This document shows positions 10,522 to 18,887 of a DNA stretch of 64,000 nucleotides, one piece after another. Positions within the stretch are counted from its first letter, which is position 1. Every line of letters starts with the position of its first letter. The notes under the pieces are model-generated. The model was not told the origin of the DNA. It was given only the letters and a program-made list of their open reading frames with translations, and did no database searches. This DNA comes from Streptomyces tibetensis (GTDB lineage: Bacteria; Actinomycetota; Actinomycetes; Streptomycetales; Streptomycetaceae): assembly GCF_007655005.1 (NCBI RefSeq), contig NZ_SZVW01000001.1:434001-498000 (forward strand), given 5' to 3'. Both the position numbers and the translations under genes were made by a program.

Positions 10522-12041
10522 CCAGCCCGCAGGCCACGTTGAGCGCGGCCGGGACCGGGGCGCCCGGGAACCTCGCGGCGCATCTGGCGGAACGCGCCGA
10601 ACGGCGCGGATGGACCGGGCGGACCGCCTTCCACCAGGGGCACCGGTCCTGGACCCACGGTGAGGTGCACGGCCTCGCCGCCCGCGCGGCCACCGTGCTG
10701 GCCGGCCACGGGGTGCGCCCCGGCGACCGTGTGCTGCTCGCGCTGCCGGACTCCTTGGCCTGGGTGACGGCCTTCCTCGCCTCCGCCCGGCTCGGGGCCG
10801 TCGCGGTCCTGGTCAACCCCGAACTCCCGGCCGCCGATCACGCGTTCCTGGCCGAGGACACCGACGCCGTGCTGTGTGTGACGGGGCCGGGCCTGGAGGG
10901 GCGGTTCGCCGGCCGGGCGGGGCTCGGCGCCGACCAGCTGATGGCCCTCGCCCCCGCCGCCGATCCCGCCCCCGCGCACCAGGTCGACGCGCACGGCCCG
11001 CTCTACGTGCAGTACACCTCCGGCACCACGGGCCGCCCCAAGGGCGTCGTGCACACGCACGGCGATCCACGCACGTACCACGACCTGGTCGGGCGGCGGG
11101 TGCTGCGGATCACGGCGGAGGACGTCACCCTGTCGGTGTCGAAGCTGTTCTTCGCCTACGGCTTCGGCAACGCGTTCGTCTTCCCGCTGTTCTCCGGCTC
11201 GTCCGCCGTCCTGGTCGACCGGCGGCCCTCTCCGGCCGCCGTCGACGAACTGGTGGCCCGGCACCGGGTCACGCTGCTGTACTCCGTGCCGTCCGCGTAT
11301 GCCGCGCTGGTCGCCGAGCGGGGTCCCGGGCACGAGGGCTGCTTCGCCTCGGTGCGGGCCGCGGTGTCGGCGGGTGAGGGGCTTCCGCGGGGACTGGCCG
11401 GGCAGGTGGCCGCGCTGCTGGACGCGCCGGTGCTGGAGCAGATCGGCTCCACCGAGGCCGGCCACGCGTTCTGCGCCAACGGCTTCGCCCACAACCACCC
11501 GGGCACCGTGGGACTTCCCGTCCCCGGCTTCGAGGTGGAGCTGCGCGACCGCGGCGGGCATCCGGTGCCGGACGGCGACGAGGGCGAGATGTGGGTGCGC
11601 GGGCCGACCGTGACGCCCGGTTATCTCGACCGGCCCGAGGAGACCGCCCGGACCCTGGTGGGCGGCTGGCTGGCCACCCGGGACCGGGCCCGCCGCGAAC
11701 CGGACGGCACCTACCGGCATCTGGGGCGCGTCGACGACATGGAGATGGTCGGCGGCATCACCGTCTCCCCGCTGGAGGTGGAGGCGGTGCTGCGCGGCCA
11801 TCCGGCGGTGCGGGAGGTGGCGGTCGCGGCGGTTCCCGACGGGCGCGGCGCGAGCCGGCTGCGGGCCTTCGTGGTCCCCGCGGCGCCCGTACGGGACGGT
11901 CTGGCCGACGAGTTGACGGGCCTGGCCCGCGAGAGCCTCGCCGCGTTCAAGGTCCCCCGCAGCGTCAGCTTCGTCACGTCGCTGCCCCGCACTCCGACCG
12001 GGAAGCTCCGCCGCCATCTGGTGCGCAAGGGCGCCTGGTGA
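10518..12041 (+). CDS. Benzoate-CoA ligase-like acyl-AMP ligase
   Basis: A 507-residue adenylate-forming enzyme of the ANL superfamily. The P-loop-like motif is YTSGTTGRPKG (166-176), the QIGSTEAG motif follows near residue 310, and the catalytic C-terminal lysine is K496 in PTGKLRR. The segment SKLFFAYGFGNAFVFPLFSG resembles benzoate-CoA ligases, so an aryl acid substrate is likely. In this context that would be p-aminobenzoate or a derivative (inference). It would make an aryl-AMP and then an aryl-CoA or a carrier-bound aryl thioester. No carrier-protein domain is fused. The start overlaps the pabAB stop by 4 bp, and the stop overlaps the next GTG by 4 bp, so translation is coupled. Confidence 0.88.
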   Translation: MTSPQATLSAAGTGAPGNLAAHLAERAERRGWTGRTAFHQGHRSWTHGEVHGLAARAATVLAGHGVRPGDRVLLALPDSLAWVTAFLASARLGAVAVLVNPELPAADHAFLAEDTDAVLCVTGPGLEGRFAGRAGLGADQLMALAPAADPAPAHQVDAHGPLYVQYTSGTTGRPKGVVHTHGDPRTYHDLVGRRVLRITAEDVTLSVSKLFFAYGFGNAFVFPLFSGSSAVLVDRRPSPAAVDELVARHRVTLLYSVPSAYAALVAERGPGHEGCFASVRAAVSAGEGLPRGLAGQVAALLDAPVLEQIGSTEAGHAFCANGFAHNHPGTVGLPVPGFEVELRDRGGHPVPDGDEGEMWVRGPTVTPGYLDRPEETARTLVGGWLATRDRARREPDGTYRHLGRVDDMEMVGGITVSPLEVEAVLRGHPAVREVAVAAVPDGRGASRLRAFVVPAAPVRDGLADELTGLARESLAAFKVPRSVSFVTSLPRTPTGKLRRHLVRKGAW

Positions 12042-13624
12042 ACACCACGGAGAGGTACGACTCCATGAGACAGCACCTGCTCGCCGACCGGGGGTTCTAT
12101 CTGGGTACGGTCTTCCGGCGTGCGGCCGACCGGCACGGGGCGGTCTTCGTCACCCTCGACCGGCCGCTGGACGTCGCCCCATCTCTCGGGGTCGACCTGA
12201 GCTACACCGTGCTGGCCGAGGCGGTCGAGGAGTTGTCGGGCCGGTTGTGGGAGGCCGGGGTACGGCCCTCGGAGCAGGTCGTCGTACACAAGGCGGACAA
12301 CGTCGACATCATGCTGTTGACCTGCGCCGTCTCCCGTATCGGGGCCGTGCCCGTGCTGCTGTCGCCCGCGCTGGCCCCCCAGGTGGCGGGGCAGCTCCTC
12401 GCACGGCTGCGGCAGCCCTGGCTGGTCACCGACGCCGCGACGCTGGACGGCCTGAAGGACATCGCCCTGTCCGGGCTGGTGCGGCGCACGCTGTCCGTGG
12501 ACGACGCGCCCCGTGCCGAGCCGCTGGCGCAGTACACCGGCGCCGAACCGCCCCCGCCCGTCCGGCTGCACCCCCGCGAACCGGCCCTGATCACCCATAG
12601 TTCGGGCACCACCGGCGTCCCCAAGCTGGCCGTGCACTGCGCGCGGACCATGTGGAACCGGCTCGTGCCGCAGCAGGCGATGGGCCGGCCCACCCGGGGC
12701 GAGACCGCCGCACTGCACATGTCGTTCGTGCACTCGCGCTTCTATCATCTGCTCGGCGTGCTGGTGCACTTCGGCAGCCCGCTCGTGCTGATCACCGACC
12801 CGGCCCCGGCCGCGGTCGGCCCGCTGCTGGTCCGGCACCGGCCCGGCATCGTGGAGACGCACCCCAACACGTTCGTGCTGTGGGAGGAACTGGCCGACGC
12901 GCCCGGAGCGCCGCTGTCCCGGGTCCGGTCCTACGGCTCTACGTTCGACGCGATCCACCCGCGCACCGTGCGGCGGCTGCTGGACGCCTCGCGGCGGCGC
13001 ATGCCGTGGCTGATCCAGCTGTACGGGCAGAGCGAGACGGGCCCGGTGGCGTTCCAGGTGGTGACCCGGCGCAGCGCGGCCCGGGCGGACGGCCGCCGGG
13101 TCGGGTTCGGGATACCCGGCTTCACCCGGATCCGGGTGACCGACGCCGAGGGCGCGCGGGTCCCGCCGGGCACCCCGGGCCGGATCGAGGCGCGTACGCG
13201 GGGCCGGATCCTCACCTACCTCGGCATGCCGGACCGTTACGACCGTCAGCTCACCGACGGCTGGTGGGAGATGGGCGATCTGGGCTACCGGGACCGGCTG
13301 GGCGCGCTGTACCTGATCGACCGTGAGGTCGACCGGATCGACGCGGTGCACAGCAACCTGGAGGTCGAGGACGCCCTGATGTCCCGGCTGGAGGAGCTGC
13401 GCGAGGTCGTGATCGTGCCGGGGGCGGACCGCGAGCCGGTGCCGGTGGTGTGCGTGCGCGGCGAGCGGCCCCTGGACCCGGAGCGCTGGCGGCGTGCCAC
13501 GGCCGGGCTGCCGGCGATGGCCGAGCCCCGGCAGTGGCGGTTCGAGGAGCTGCCGATGACGGCGACCTGGAAGGTGAAGCGGGTGGAGATCGCCCGGATG
13601 CTCACCGAGGACGTGCGGGCATGA
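12038..13624 (+). CDS. Second acyl-AMP ligase (ANL superfamily)
   Basis: A 528-residue AMP-dependent ligase, clearly different from the first one. It has HSSGTTGVPK (187-196), LYGQSETGPVAF near residue 328, GDLGYRD near 412 and the C-terminal lysine K512 in TATWKVKR. All core motifs are present, so it should be active. The substrate is not evident; LITHSSGTTGVPKLAVH resembles acyl-CoA synthetases of natural-product clusters. Two ligases in one short operon suggest that two acids are activated and joined, or that one acid is activated at two stages. GTG 12038 overlaps the preceding stop; an ATG at 12065 would shorten it by nine residues. Its own stop overlaps the hydroxylase start. Confidence 0.85.
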   Translation: MNTTERYDSMRQHLLADRGFYLGTVFRRAADRHGAVFVTLDRPLDVAPSLGVDLSYTVLAEAVEELSGRLWEAGVRPSEQVVVHKADNVDIMLLTCAVSRIGAVPVLLSPALAPQVAGQLLARLRQPWLVTDAATLDGLKDIALSGLVRRTLSVDDAPRAEPLAQYTGAEPPPPVRLHPREPALITHSSGTTGVPKLAVHCARTMWNRLVPQQAMGRPTRGETAALHMSFVHSRFYHLLGVLVHFGSPLVLITDPAPAAVGPLLVRHRPGIVETHPNTFVLWEELADAPGAPLSRVRSYGSTFDAIHPRTVRRLLDASRRRMPWLIQLYGQSETGPVAFQVVTRRSAARADGRRVGFGIPGFTRIRVTDAEGARVPPGTPGRIEARTRGRILTYLGMPDRYDRQLTDGWWEMGDLGYRDRLGALYLIDREVDRIDAVHSNLEVEDALMSRLEELREVVIVPGADREPVPVVCVRGERPLDPERWRRATAGLPAMAEPRQWRFEELPMTATWKVKRVEIARMLTEDVRA

Positions 13625-14799
13625 CCCCGGCCGTGGTCGTGGGCGCCGGACCGGTGGGCTTGTCGGCGGCCCTCGCGCTGCGGGCGCACGGCCTGCCGGT
13701 CACCCTGCTGGAGGCCGATCCGCAGGGCCGTGAACGGCCGGGCAGCCGGGCCCTGTTCGTGCACCGGGAGACCCTTGCCCTGCTGGACGCGATGCTGCCC
13801 GGCCTCGCCGCCGAGATCACCGCGTACGGGCGGACCTGGCACACCAGGCGCACCCTGTACCGGGGCCGTGAGGTCTACGCCCGGACCTTCCCGCCCCCGG
13901 CCGGCCCGCCGCCCTTCACCAGCCTGCGCCAGACCGACACCGAGCGGTTCCTGCGCGCGGCCTGTGAGCGGGCCGGGGTCGACTTCGTGTGGGAGGCCCG
14001 CGTGACGGGCGTGCACAGCACGGCGGACGGGGTCCGGCTGACGGATGCGGCGGGGCGGGAGTGGAGTGCTTCCCGTGTCGTCGCCGCCGACGGGGCCCGC
14101 TCCGCGGTCCGGCGCGCGCTGGGCATCGAGTTGGAGGGCACCCGCGGCGAGGGCTTCCACGTCGTCGTGGACGTCGCCGATGTGCCGGGCGCCGAGCTGC
14201 CGTGGGAGCGGGTCTTCCACTACGAGCACCCCGGGGCCGGCGGGCGCAGTGTGATGCGGGTGCCGTTCACCGGGGGTTTCCAGGTCGACCTGCAGTGCCG
14301 CGAGGAGGACCGGCCGGAGGAGTTCGGCACCGAGGAGGCCGTACGGCGCTGGCTGCCCGCGATCGTCGGGCACGGCTACGGCGAGCGGATTTTGTGGGTG
14401 TCGACGTACCGCTTCGTGCGCAAGGTGGCGGCCTCGTTCACCGATCGGCACCGGCGGGTGCTGCTGGCAGGTGAGGCGGCGCATCTCTTCCCCCCGTTCG
14501 GGGCGCGCGGGATGAACAGCGGGATCGCGGACGCGGCGGCCGCCGCCGAGGCGATCGCCGCCGGGACCGGCGAGGCGGTTGCGCGCTTCGCGGAGGTGCG
14601 GCGCGCGGCGGGTCTGTTCAACAGCGCCGCGGCCGGTACGGCCCTGGACCATCTGCGGCCGCGCCGCCGGGCCGTCCGGGTCAGGCAGCGGGCCGCGGCG
14701 GCCCTGGCGCCGATGCTGCCGTGGTGTGGATCCTGGCTGGAGCACGCGCCGTACGGACCCCGGCACGGGGCGCCCGCGGTCGCGGGCCGCACGTACTGA
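13621..14799 (+). CDS. FAD-dependent aromatic hydroxylase-type monooxygenase
   Basis: A 392-residue group A flavoprotein monooxygenase. The dinucleotide-binding GAGPVG is at residues 8-13, the DG motif is AADGARSAVRR near residue 157, and the FAD ribityl motif is LLAGEAAHLFPPFGARGMN near residue 280 (GE instead of the usual GD). These enzymes use NAD(P)H and O2 to hydroxylate aromatic rings. The expected substrate is a PABA-derived ring (inference from the neighbours). A C-terminal Arg/Ala-rich tail replaces the thioredoxin-like domain of larger relatives. Both ends are tightly packed: 4-bp overlap upstream and a 10-bp gap downstream. Confidence 0.87.
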   Translation: MTPAVVVGAGPVGLSAALALRAHGLPVTLLEADPQGRERPGSRALFVHRETLALLDAMLPGLAAEITAYGRTWHTRRTLYRGREVYARTFPPPAGPPPFTSLRQTDTERFLRAACERAGVDFVWEARVTGVHSTADGVRLTDAAGREWSASRVVAADGARSAVRRALGIELEGTRGEGFHVVVDVADVPGAELPWERVFHYEHPGAGGRSVMRVPFTGGFQVDLQCREEDRPEEFGTEEAVRRWLPAIVGHGYGERILWVSTYRFVRKVAASFTDRHRRVLLAGEAAHLFPPFGARGMNSGIADAAAAAEAIAAGTGEAVARFAEVRRAAGLFNSAAAGTALDHLRPRRRAVRVRQRAAAALAPMLPWCGSWLEHAPYGPRHGAPAVAGRTY

Positions 14800-14809
14800 G
14801 GAGGACTTC

Positions 14810-15610
14810 GTGGTGACGGGACCGGTGGTGGCGGAGGGCCTGTGGGCGTGGGCACCCGACGGGGGGCTGGCGGCCTCGGAGCGGACGGACGGGGGACGGC
14901 TGCTCGTGGCGGACTCCTGGCTGCTGCGCGAGGGCCGGGTGCGGGCCTACGCCCGGCATCGGGAGAGGTTCTCGCGGTCCTGCGGTGACTGCGGCGGGCT
15001 CGGGCCGCGCCGGCTTGCGCAGTTCTGGCGGGAGGTGACCGCCGCCCTGCCGCGCACCGGGGTGTGGTTCCCCCGGGTGGAACTGGCGGCGGGTTCGCTG
15101 GAGTTGCGGCTGCGCTTGCGGCCCGTTCCGCCGCTCGGCACCGGGGTGCGCCTCTGGGCGGCGGGCCAGTCCGATCCGCGGACGGTGCCCCGCCGCAAGG
15201 GCCCGGACCTGGACACCCTGGCCCGGGTGCGCCGCCGGGCCGCGGGTGAGGGCGCGGAGGAGGCGATGCTGATCGCCCCCTCGGGCACGGTCCTGGAGTC
15301 GGCCACCGCGGGTGTTCTGTGGTGGGAGGACGACACCCTGTGCCTGCCCCCGCCGCGGCTGCCCGTCCTGCCGAGTGTGACGGCCGGGCTGGTCCAGGAG
15401 CGGGCGCTGCGCTCCGGGTTCCGGATCGCGCACCGGGAGCGGACCGTGGCCGAGCTGGACGGTCGTGAGGTGTGGCTGGTGAACGCGTTGCACGGCATCC
15501 GGCCGGTGACGGGCTGGATCGGACGGCCGATGCGGATCCCCCCGGTGGAACGGGCCGCGGAATGGCGGGCCTGGCTGGACGGCATGATGGATCCGCTGCC
15601 GGACGAGTGA
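14810..15610 (+). CDS. Class IV PLP enzyme, probable aminodeoxychorismate lyase
   Basis: A 266-residue member of the class IV aminotransferase/ADC lyase fold. The PLP lysine is K130 in PRRKGPDLD, and a later AMLIAPSGTVLESATAGVLW segment is the family's cofactor-binding stretch. With pabAB in the same operon the likely job is PabC chemistry: removing pyruvate from 4-amino-4-deoxychorismate to give p-aminobenzoate. A true aminotransferase role on another intermediate is the alternative. GTG 14810 has GAGGAGG five bases upstream; GTG 14813 is also possible. It is the last gene of the cluster and is followed by a terminator. Confidence 0.82.
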   Translation: MVTGPVVAEGLWAWAPDGGLAASERTDGGRLLVADSWLLREGRVRAYARHRERFSRSCGDCGGLGPRRLAQFWREVTAALPRTGVWFPRVELAAGSLELRLRLRPVPPLGTGVRLWAAGQSDPRTVPRRKGPDLDTLARVRRRAAGEGAEEAMLIAPSGTVLESATAGVLWWEDDTLCLPPPRLPVLPSVTAGLVQERALRSGFRIAHRERTVAELDGREVWLVNALHGIRPVTGWIGRPMRIPPVERAAEWRAWLDGMMDPLPDE

Positions 15611-15629
15611 ATTGGGCGGGAAACAGCGA

Positions 15630-15660
15630 CGCCGGGCCGCATTCGACCCGGCGGGCTTTT
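15630..15660 (+). terminator. Terminator at the end of the PABA cluster
   Basis: CGCCGGG (15630-15636) pairs with CCCGGCG (15647-15653) around a 10-base loop and is followed by GGCTTTTCC. A 7-bp GC stem plus a short T run is typical of an intrinsic terminator. It sits 20 bp after the last stop codon, before the convergent AhpD-like gene. Confidence 0.7.
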
Positions 15661-15673
15661 CCTGCTGCCATCT

Positions 15674-16141
15674 TCAGTTTTTCGGGACCATTCGGGTCGT
15701 TATCGCGATGCGGTTGTACGCGTTGATGACGGTGGCCGCCCAGATGAGGGCCGCGATCTGGTTCTCGTCGAATACCGCGGCCGCCTCGGCGTAGACCGCG
15801 TCCGGGACGCGGCCGTCGTGGACCAGCGTCACGGCCTCGGTCAACGCCAGGGCGGCCCGCTCGCGTTCGGTGAAGAAGGGCGTCTCCCGCCAGGCGTTCA
15901 GGGTGTGCAGGCGCCGCTCCTCCTCGCCCTGCGCGCGGGCGTCCCTGGTGTGCAGGTCGAGGCAGAACGCACAGCCGTTGATCTGGGAGGCGCGAATTCT
16001 GACCAGTTCCAGCAGTTCCGGTTCGAGCTTGGCGTCCTTGGCCGCGGAAACAGCGGCGGCATGCAGGGAGCCCATGGCCGCGGAGACGTCGGGGGTGATT
16101 TCCTTCAGGGCGACGCGGGACATGGGAGAACGTTCATCCAT
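15674..16141 (-). CDS. AhpD-like carboxymuconolactone decarboxylase family protein
   Basis: A 155-residue protein with the CxxC-xxxH peroxidase-type motif (NGCAFCLDLHT, about residue 55), so a thiol-dependent alkylhydroperoxidase activity is likely. VRIRASQINGCAFC and TVINAYNRI are standard AhpD/CMD segments. The ATG at 16141 is preceded by TATGGT at seven bases, which fits a -10 box and leaderless translation. ATGs at 16168 and 16123 are alternatives and none has a clear Shine-Dalgarno. It lies downstream of the MocR gene on the same strand, and a paralogue sits on the other side of that gene. Confidence 0.88.
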   Translation of the reverse strand: MDERSPMSRVALKEITPDVSAAMGSLHAAAVSAAKDAKLEPELLELVRIRASQINGCAFCLDLHTRDARAQGEEERRLHTLNAWRETPFFTERERAALALTEAVTLVHDGRVPDAVYAEAAAVFDENQIAALIWAATVINAYNRIAITTRMVPKN

Positions 16142-16189
16142 GGGGCTACCATATCCGTCGGGCGACATTTCTGAGGAGAATTCGCGCGA

Positions 16190-17578
16190 TTATCCGGGCA
16201 GTACCGCACACAGCGCGTCCAACGCCCCGGACCAGGCGTGGTCCGGGGGTGTGCCGTATCCGACGACCAGGGCGTCGACGGGCTCGGCCCGTGCGCCGGG
16301 GTGGGTGTAGCGGGCGAGTCCGTGCAGTGCGAGACCTCGCCAGTGCGCCGCCTGGACCACCGAGTGCTCGGTGCCCGGCGGCAGTCGCAGCAGGACGTGC
16401 AGACCGGCCGCGATGCCGCTGACGCGGGCTTGTGGGGCCCGGGCCGTGACGGCGGCGACCAGGGCGTCCCGGCGGCGCCGGTAGTGCAGGCGGGTCGCGC
16501 GGAGGTGCCGGTCGTAGGCACCGGACATGAGGAACTCGGCCAGGGTCAGCTGGTCCAGCACCCCGCACGTGTCGACGCCGCCCTTGGCCGCCGCGACCTC
16601 CTCCGCGAGGCCCGGCGGCAGCACCATCCAGGCCAGCCGCAGCCCGGGCGCGAGGGACTTGCTCGCCGTGCCCAGATGGACCACCCGGTCGGGGTCCAGG
16701 CCCTGGAGCGCGCCGACGGGCTGCCGGTCGTAGCGGAACTCGCCGTCGTAGTCGTCCTCCAGCACCAGCCCGCCGGTGCGCCGCGCCCAGTCCACGACGG
16801 CCGTGCGGCGGTCGCGGTGCAGGGGCACGCCCATGGGGAACTGGTGGGCGGGGGTGAGGAGGACCGCGTCGGCTCCGGGCAGCCCGGCCGGGTCCGTGCC
16901 GAGCCGGTCGAACGGCAGCGCGACGGTGTCCAGGCCGGAGCCGGTCAGGATCCTGGTGTGCACGTCGAGACCGTACGACTCGACCGCGACGGTCCGTGCC
17001 CCGCGCGCCCGCAGGACCGTGCCGAGCAGCTTCAGACCGTGTGCGAACCCGGCGCACACCACGATCCGTTCGGGGTCGGCGCGCACGCCCCGGGCCCGTG
17101 AGAGATACGCGGCGAGCGCGGCCCGCAGCTCGGGCCGGCCCCGCGGGTCGCCGTAGTCGAGGGCGTGGTGGGGAGCGGCGGTCAGGGCGCGGCGGGCCGC
17201 CTTGAGCCACTGCGCGCGCGGGAAGGACGTGAGATCCGGACTGCCGGGGCGCAGATCGTAGGCCGGGCGGGCCGGAGTGCGCGGGTGGGGTGCGGTGCCG
17301 GTGGGCGGGACCACCCTCCGCTCGGCGACCCGGGTGCCCGAGCCCTGCCGGGCGGTGAGCCAGCCCTCGGCGACCAGGTCGGCGTAGGCGTCGGCGACGG
17401 TGTTGCGGGCGATCCCCAGGTCGGCCGCGAGTGCGCGGGAGGACGGCAGCCGGGTGCCGGGGGCCAGCCGCCCCGAGCGCACGGCCTCGCGCAGGGCGTC
17501 GGTCAGCCCCCGGCGCAGGCCCGGCCCGGTCGGCTCCACATGCAGGTCGAGCCCCGGAGTGGCCCAGGATTCCGCCAT
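16190..17578 (-). CDS. MocR/PdxR-type transcriptional regulator (GntR HTH + aminotransferase fold)
   Basis: A 462-residue fusion of a GntR winged helix (residues 12-80, LPSSRALAADLGIARNTVADAY) to a class I aminotransferase-like domain. The PLP lysine is in TASKSLAPGLR near residue 287. LEDDYDGEFRYDRQP near residue 250 is typical of the family. MocR proteins sense PLP or an amino compound and control a neighbouring operon. Here the 47-bp gap to the divergent AhpD-like gene is the obvious target. That gene's ATG is seven bases after a TAGGGT box, so the operator and promoter must be packed into this gap. It is flanked by two AhpD-like genes, suggesting control of both. Confidence 0.9.
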   Translation of the reverse strand: MAESWATPGLDLHVEPTGPGLRRGLTDALREAVRSGRLAPGTRLPSSRALAADLGIARNTVADAYADLVAEGWLTARQGSGTRVAERRVVPPTGTAPHPRTPARPAYDLRPGSPDLTSFPRAQWLKAARRALTAAPHHALDYGDPRGRPELRAALAAYLSRARGVRADPERIVVCAGFAHGLKLLGTVLRARGARTVAVESYGLDVHTRILTGSGLDTVALPFDRLGTDPAGLPGADAVLLTPAHQFPMGVPLHRDRRTAVVDWARRTGGLVLEDDYDGEFRYDRQPVGALQGLDPDRVVHLGTASKSLAPGLRLAWMVLPPGLAEEVAAAKGGVDTCGVLDQLTLAEFLMSGAYDRHLRATRLHYRRRRDALVAAVTARAPQARVSGIAAGLHVLLRLPPGTEHSVVQAAHWRGLALHGLARYTHPGARAEPVDALVVGYGTPPDHAWSGALDALCAVLPG

Positions 17579-17625
17579 GGAAATGGACCATACCCCTGGG
17601 CTGCTTCCTTCCTAGGGTCGAGGGC

Positions 17626-18144
17626 ATGACGACGCACACCGACGAAACGACGGCCCCGGAAAGCGTGGAGTACGCCCCCGAACAGCCCGCCCGCCTGGAG
17701 TGGGCCACGCACGCGCCCGAGGTCTACAAGGCGATGGTCCGGCTCGACGTGGCGGCCCGGCGGGGCCTGGACCCCAAGCTGCTGGAGCTGGTGAAGATCC
17801 GCGCCTCGCAGATCAACGGCTGCGCGTTCTGCCTCGACATGCACAGCAAGGACGCCCTCGCCGCCGGGGAGAGCGTCGAGCGGATCATCCAGCTCGGGGC
17901 GTGGGAGGAGTCGCGGCACTTCTACACCGCGAAGGAGCTCGCGGCGCTGGAGCTGACGGAGGCGGTGACGGTCCTGACGCACGGTTTCGTGCCGGACGAG
18001 GTCTACGACAACGCCGCGAAGCACTTCGAGGAGGCCGAGCTGGCGCAGGTCATCGCCGCGATCACGGTGATCAACGCGTGGAACCGGTTCGGGGTGACGT
18101 GCCGTATGGCGCCGGGGCACTACCAGCCGGGACAGCACAAGTGA
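17626..18144 (+). CDS. AhpD-like carboxymuconolactone decarboxylase family protein
   Basis: A 172-residue paralogue of the gene at 15674, with NGCAFCLDMHS around residue 68 carrying the two redox cysteines and the histidine. It probably reduces peroxides with a dihydrolipoyl- or mycothiol-type partner (family knowledge). It is divergent from the MocR regulator. TAGGGT at 17613-17618 followed seven bases later by ATG suggests a leaderless transcript starting at the first codon. Its stop overlaps the next GTG by 4 bp, so it is coupled to the isocitrate lyase-family gene. Confidence 0.88.
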   Translation: MTTHTDETTAPESVEYAPEQPARLEWATHAPEVYKAMVRLDVAARRGLDPKLLELVKIRASQINGCAFCLDMHSKDALAAGESVERIIQLGAWEESRHFYTAKELAALELTEAVTVLTHGFVPDEVYDNAAKHFEEAELAQVIAAITVINAWNRFGVTCRMAPGHYQPGQHK

Positions 18145-18881
18145 CGGCCGGGACGGGGCGTACGACGGGCAAGGCCGGGGTGTTCCGCGCCCTGCACCAC
18201 CACCGGGCGCCCGGCGATCCGCTCGTGCTGCCCGGGCCGTGGGACGCGGCCAGTGCGCGGGTGTTCGCCGAGGCCGGGTTCCCCGCGCTCGCCACGCCCA
18301 GCGCGGGGGTCGCCGCCTCGCTGGGGTACGAGGACGGTCAGGTCCCGGCCGACGAGATGTTCGCGGCGGTCGCCCGGATCGTCCGGGCCGTGGACGTGCC
18401 CGTGTCGGCGGACGTGGAGGGCGGTTACGGGCTCGCCCCGAAGGACCTCGTGGAGCGGCTGCTGGAGGTGGGTGCGGTCGGGTGCAACCTGGAGGACTCG
18501 GAGGGCGAGGTGCTGAAGGACCCCCGCGCGCACGCCGGCTGGCTGGCCGAGGTGCGGGAGGCGGCCGGTGACCGGCTGTTCGTCAACGCCCGCATCGACA
18601 CCTTCGCCTGCGGGGTGGCCGATCCCGGCCCGGCCATCGAGCGGGCGGCGCTGTACGTCGCCGCGGGGGCCGACTGCGTGTACCCGATCGACGCCCCGCC
18701 GGAGGTGCTGCCGCTGCTGCGGGCCGGGATCCAGGGGCCGATCAACGCAGGGGCTCCGACCGACGGCGGCCCCTCACCCGCCGAACTCGGCGCGCGAGGG
18801 GCCACCCGGATCACCTTCGGGCCGGGGCTCCAGCGGCGGGCTGCCCGCGCCCTGCGGGAGATCGTCGCCCGGTTGGCGTAG
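18141..18881 (+). CDS. Isocitrate lyase/PEP mutase family protein
   Basis: A 246-residue TIM-barrel protein of the ICL/PEPM superfamily. DAASARVFAEAGFPALATPSAG near residue 35 and SADVEGGYG near residue 93 are the metal- and substrate-binding segments, and LEDSEG follows near residue 117. The usual KKCGH loop of isocitrate lyase is missing, so it is more likely a carbon-carbon or phosphonate-type lyase, or an oxaloacetate hydrolase, of unknown substrate. GTG 18141 overlaps the AhpD-like stop. MocR/AhpD/ICL-like trios suggest a small detoxification or catabolic pathway (inference). Confidence 0.82.
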   Translation: MTAGTGRTTGKAGVFRALHHHRAPGDPLVLPGPWDAASARVFAEAGFPALATPSAGVAASLGYEDGQVPADEMFAAVARIVRAVDVPVSADVEGGYGLAPKDLVERLLEVGAVGCNLEDSEGEVLKDPRAHAGWLAEVREAAGDRLFVNARIDTFACGVADPGPAIERAALYVAAGADCVYPIDAPPEVLPLLRAGIQGPINAGAPTDGGPSPAELGARGATRITFGPGLQRRAARALREIVARLA

Positions 18882-18887
18882 TGGACG

